A stretch of DNA of 61,091 bases, taken from positions 1 through 61,091 of the forward strand of contig JAEDEB010000005.1 in assembly GCA_016293535.1 (NCBI GenBank), written 5' to 3'. The notes under the pieces were generated by a model that ran no database searches, had not been told where the DNA came from, and was given only the letters and a program-made list of their open reading frames with translations. The position numbers were made by a program, and so were the translations under genes. Origin of the DNA: Bacteroidales bacterium (GTDB lineage: Bacteria > Bacteroidota > Bacteroidia > Bacteroidales > UBA932). Of the stretch, positions 60,986 to 61,091 are shown in pieces (position 1 is the stretch's first letter; the number at the start of each line of letters is the position of its first letter).

Positions 60986-61091
60986 ATGAAACTGAATCTG
61001 GGCATACTGTCCGTATTTGCGTTTGCCGTCGTCTTTGCAGGATGCCGTAAGGACATAGTTCCTGGGCCTGAGCCTGAACCTGAACCGCTCC
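60986..61091 (+). CDS. lipoprotein, partial (runs off the window)
   Basis: A reading frame begins at the ATG one base after the GH43 stop. The translation opens MKLNLGILSVFAFAVVFAGC, a signal peptide with Cys20 lipobox, then RKDIVPGPEPEPEP, a Pro/Glu linker as found in surface lipoproteins. The tight spacing to the GH43 gene indicates the same operon. Only about 35 codons are visible, so the function cannot be stated. Confidence 0.75.
   Translation, partial: MKLNLGILSVFAFAVVFAGCRKDIVPGPEPEPEPL

Noticed and set aside
37061..61091. Ulvan utilisation
   Set aside because: Rhamnosidase and uronate genes would fit, but no sulfatases and no clear ulvan lyase are visible; left as an alternative only.

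Overview
The window comes from a Bacteroidota genome, most likely an uncultured, fairly GC-rich member of the Bacteroidales. The evidence is four SusC-type and three SusD-type genes, lipoproteins with Bacteroidales-only domains (DUF4293, DUF1735/DUF4361, BACON, fimbrillin-like, DUF5689), promoters with a TAnnTTTG -7 box, and starts without Shine-Dalgarno sequences. I cannot place it to genus from the sequence alone.

Layout. (1) 97-528: a small DUF4293 membrane protein closed by a two-way terminator. (2) 675-7883, minus strand: a four-gene unit of calcineurin-like phosphoesterase, SusC, SusD and GH99/WbsX-like lipoprotein. It faces a large divergent lipoprotein (8171-11605) built from OB-type DUF5689-like modules and lamin-tail-like domains. 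(3) 11724-16290: Uup-type ABC-F protein, TrkA and a family 2 glycosyltransferase. (4) 16437-17954: a lipoprotein ending in a FISUMP / C-type-lectin-like domain. Its last 60 codons look like the variable region of a diversity-generating retroelement (DGR), followed by a strong hairpin. No reverse transcriptase is in the window. (5) 18014-26519, minus strand: mostly housekeeping genes (DMT transporter, SlyD with a Cys/His tail, PmbA/TldD pair, TIGR02757 protein, alpha/beta hydrolase, PriA). (6) 26586-29714: VanZ-like protein, an AT-richer AAA ATPase, tRNA-Phe and an EFR1-type flavodoxin/ferredoxin protein. (7) 29761-34054: surface-polysaccharide genes, including a flippase fused to a TupA-like ATP-grasp domain. 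(8) 34062-36963: DUF1846 protein and a PurF-like protein lacking the glutaminase nucleophile cysteine.

(9) 37061-61091: a large polysaccharide utilisation locus around a divergent promoter at about 41869-42054. Leftward genes are an EF-hand-rich secreted protein, a DUF4861 lipoprotein and a GH78-like alpha-L-rhamnosidase. Rightward genes are a BNR-4 beta-propeller protein, a canonical SusC/SusD pair, a second pair whose SusC lacks the N-terminal domain, a DUF1735 lipoprotein, and two putative surface glycan-binding lipoproteins that share an unrecognised C-terminal domain. Then come mannonate dehydratase, an SDR of the fructuronate/mannonate oxidoreductase type, a GH43 enzyme, and the start of another lipoprotein. 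Rhamnosidase plus uronate catabolism suggests a glycan with rhamnose and glucuronic acid. No sulfatase is present, which argues for a plant-type arabinogalactan or similar glycan rather than ulvan; this is inference.

The most novel candidates are the DGR-like variable region, the shared C-terminal domain of the paired glycan-binding lipoproteins, the flippase-ATP-grasp fusion, the cysteine-less PurF/DUF1846 pair, and several families of short tandem repeats clustered at gene ends.
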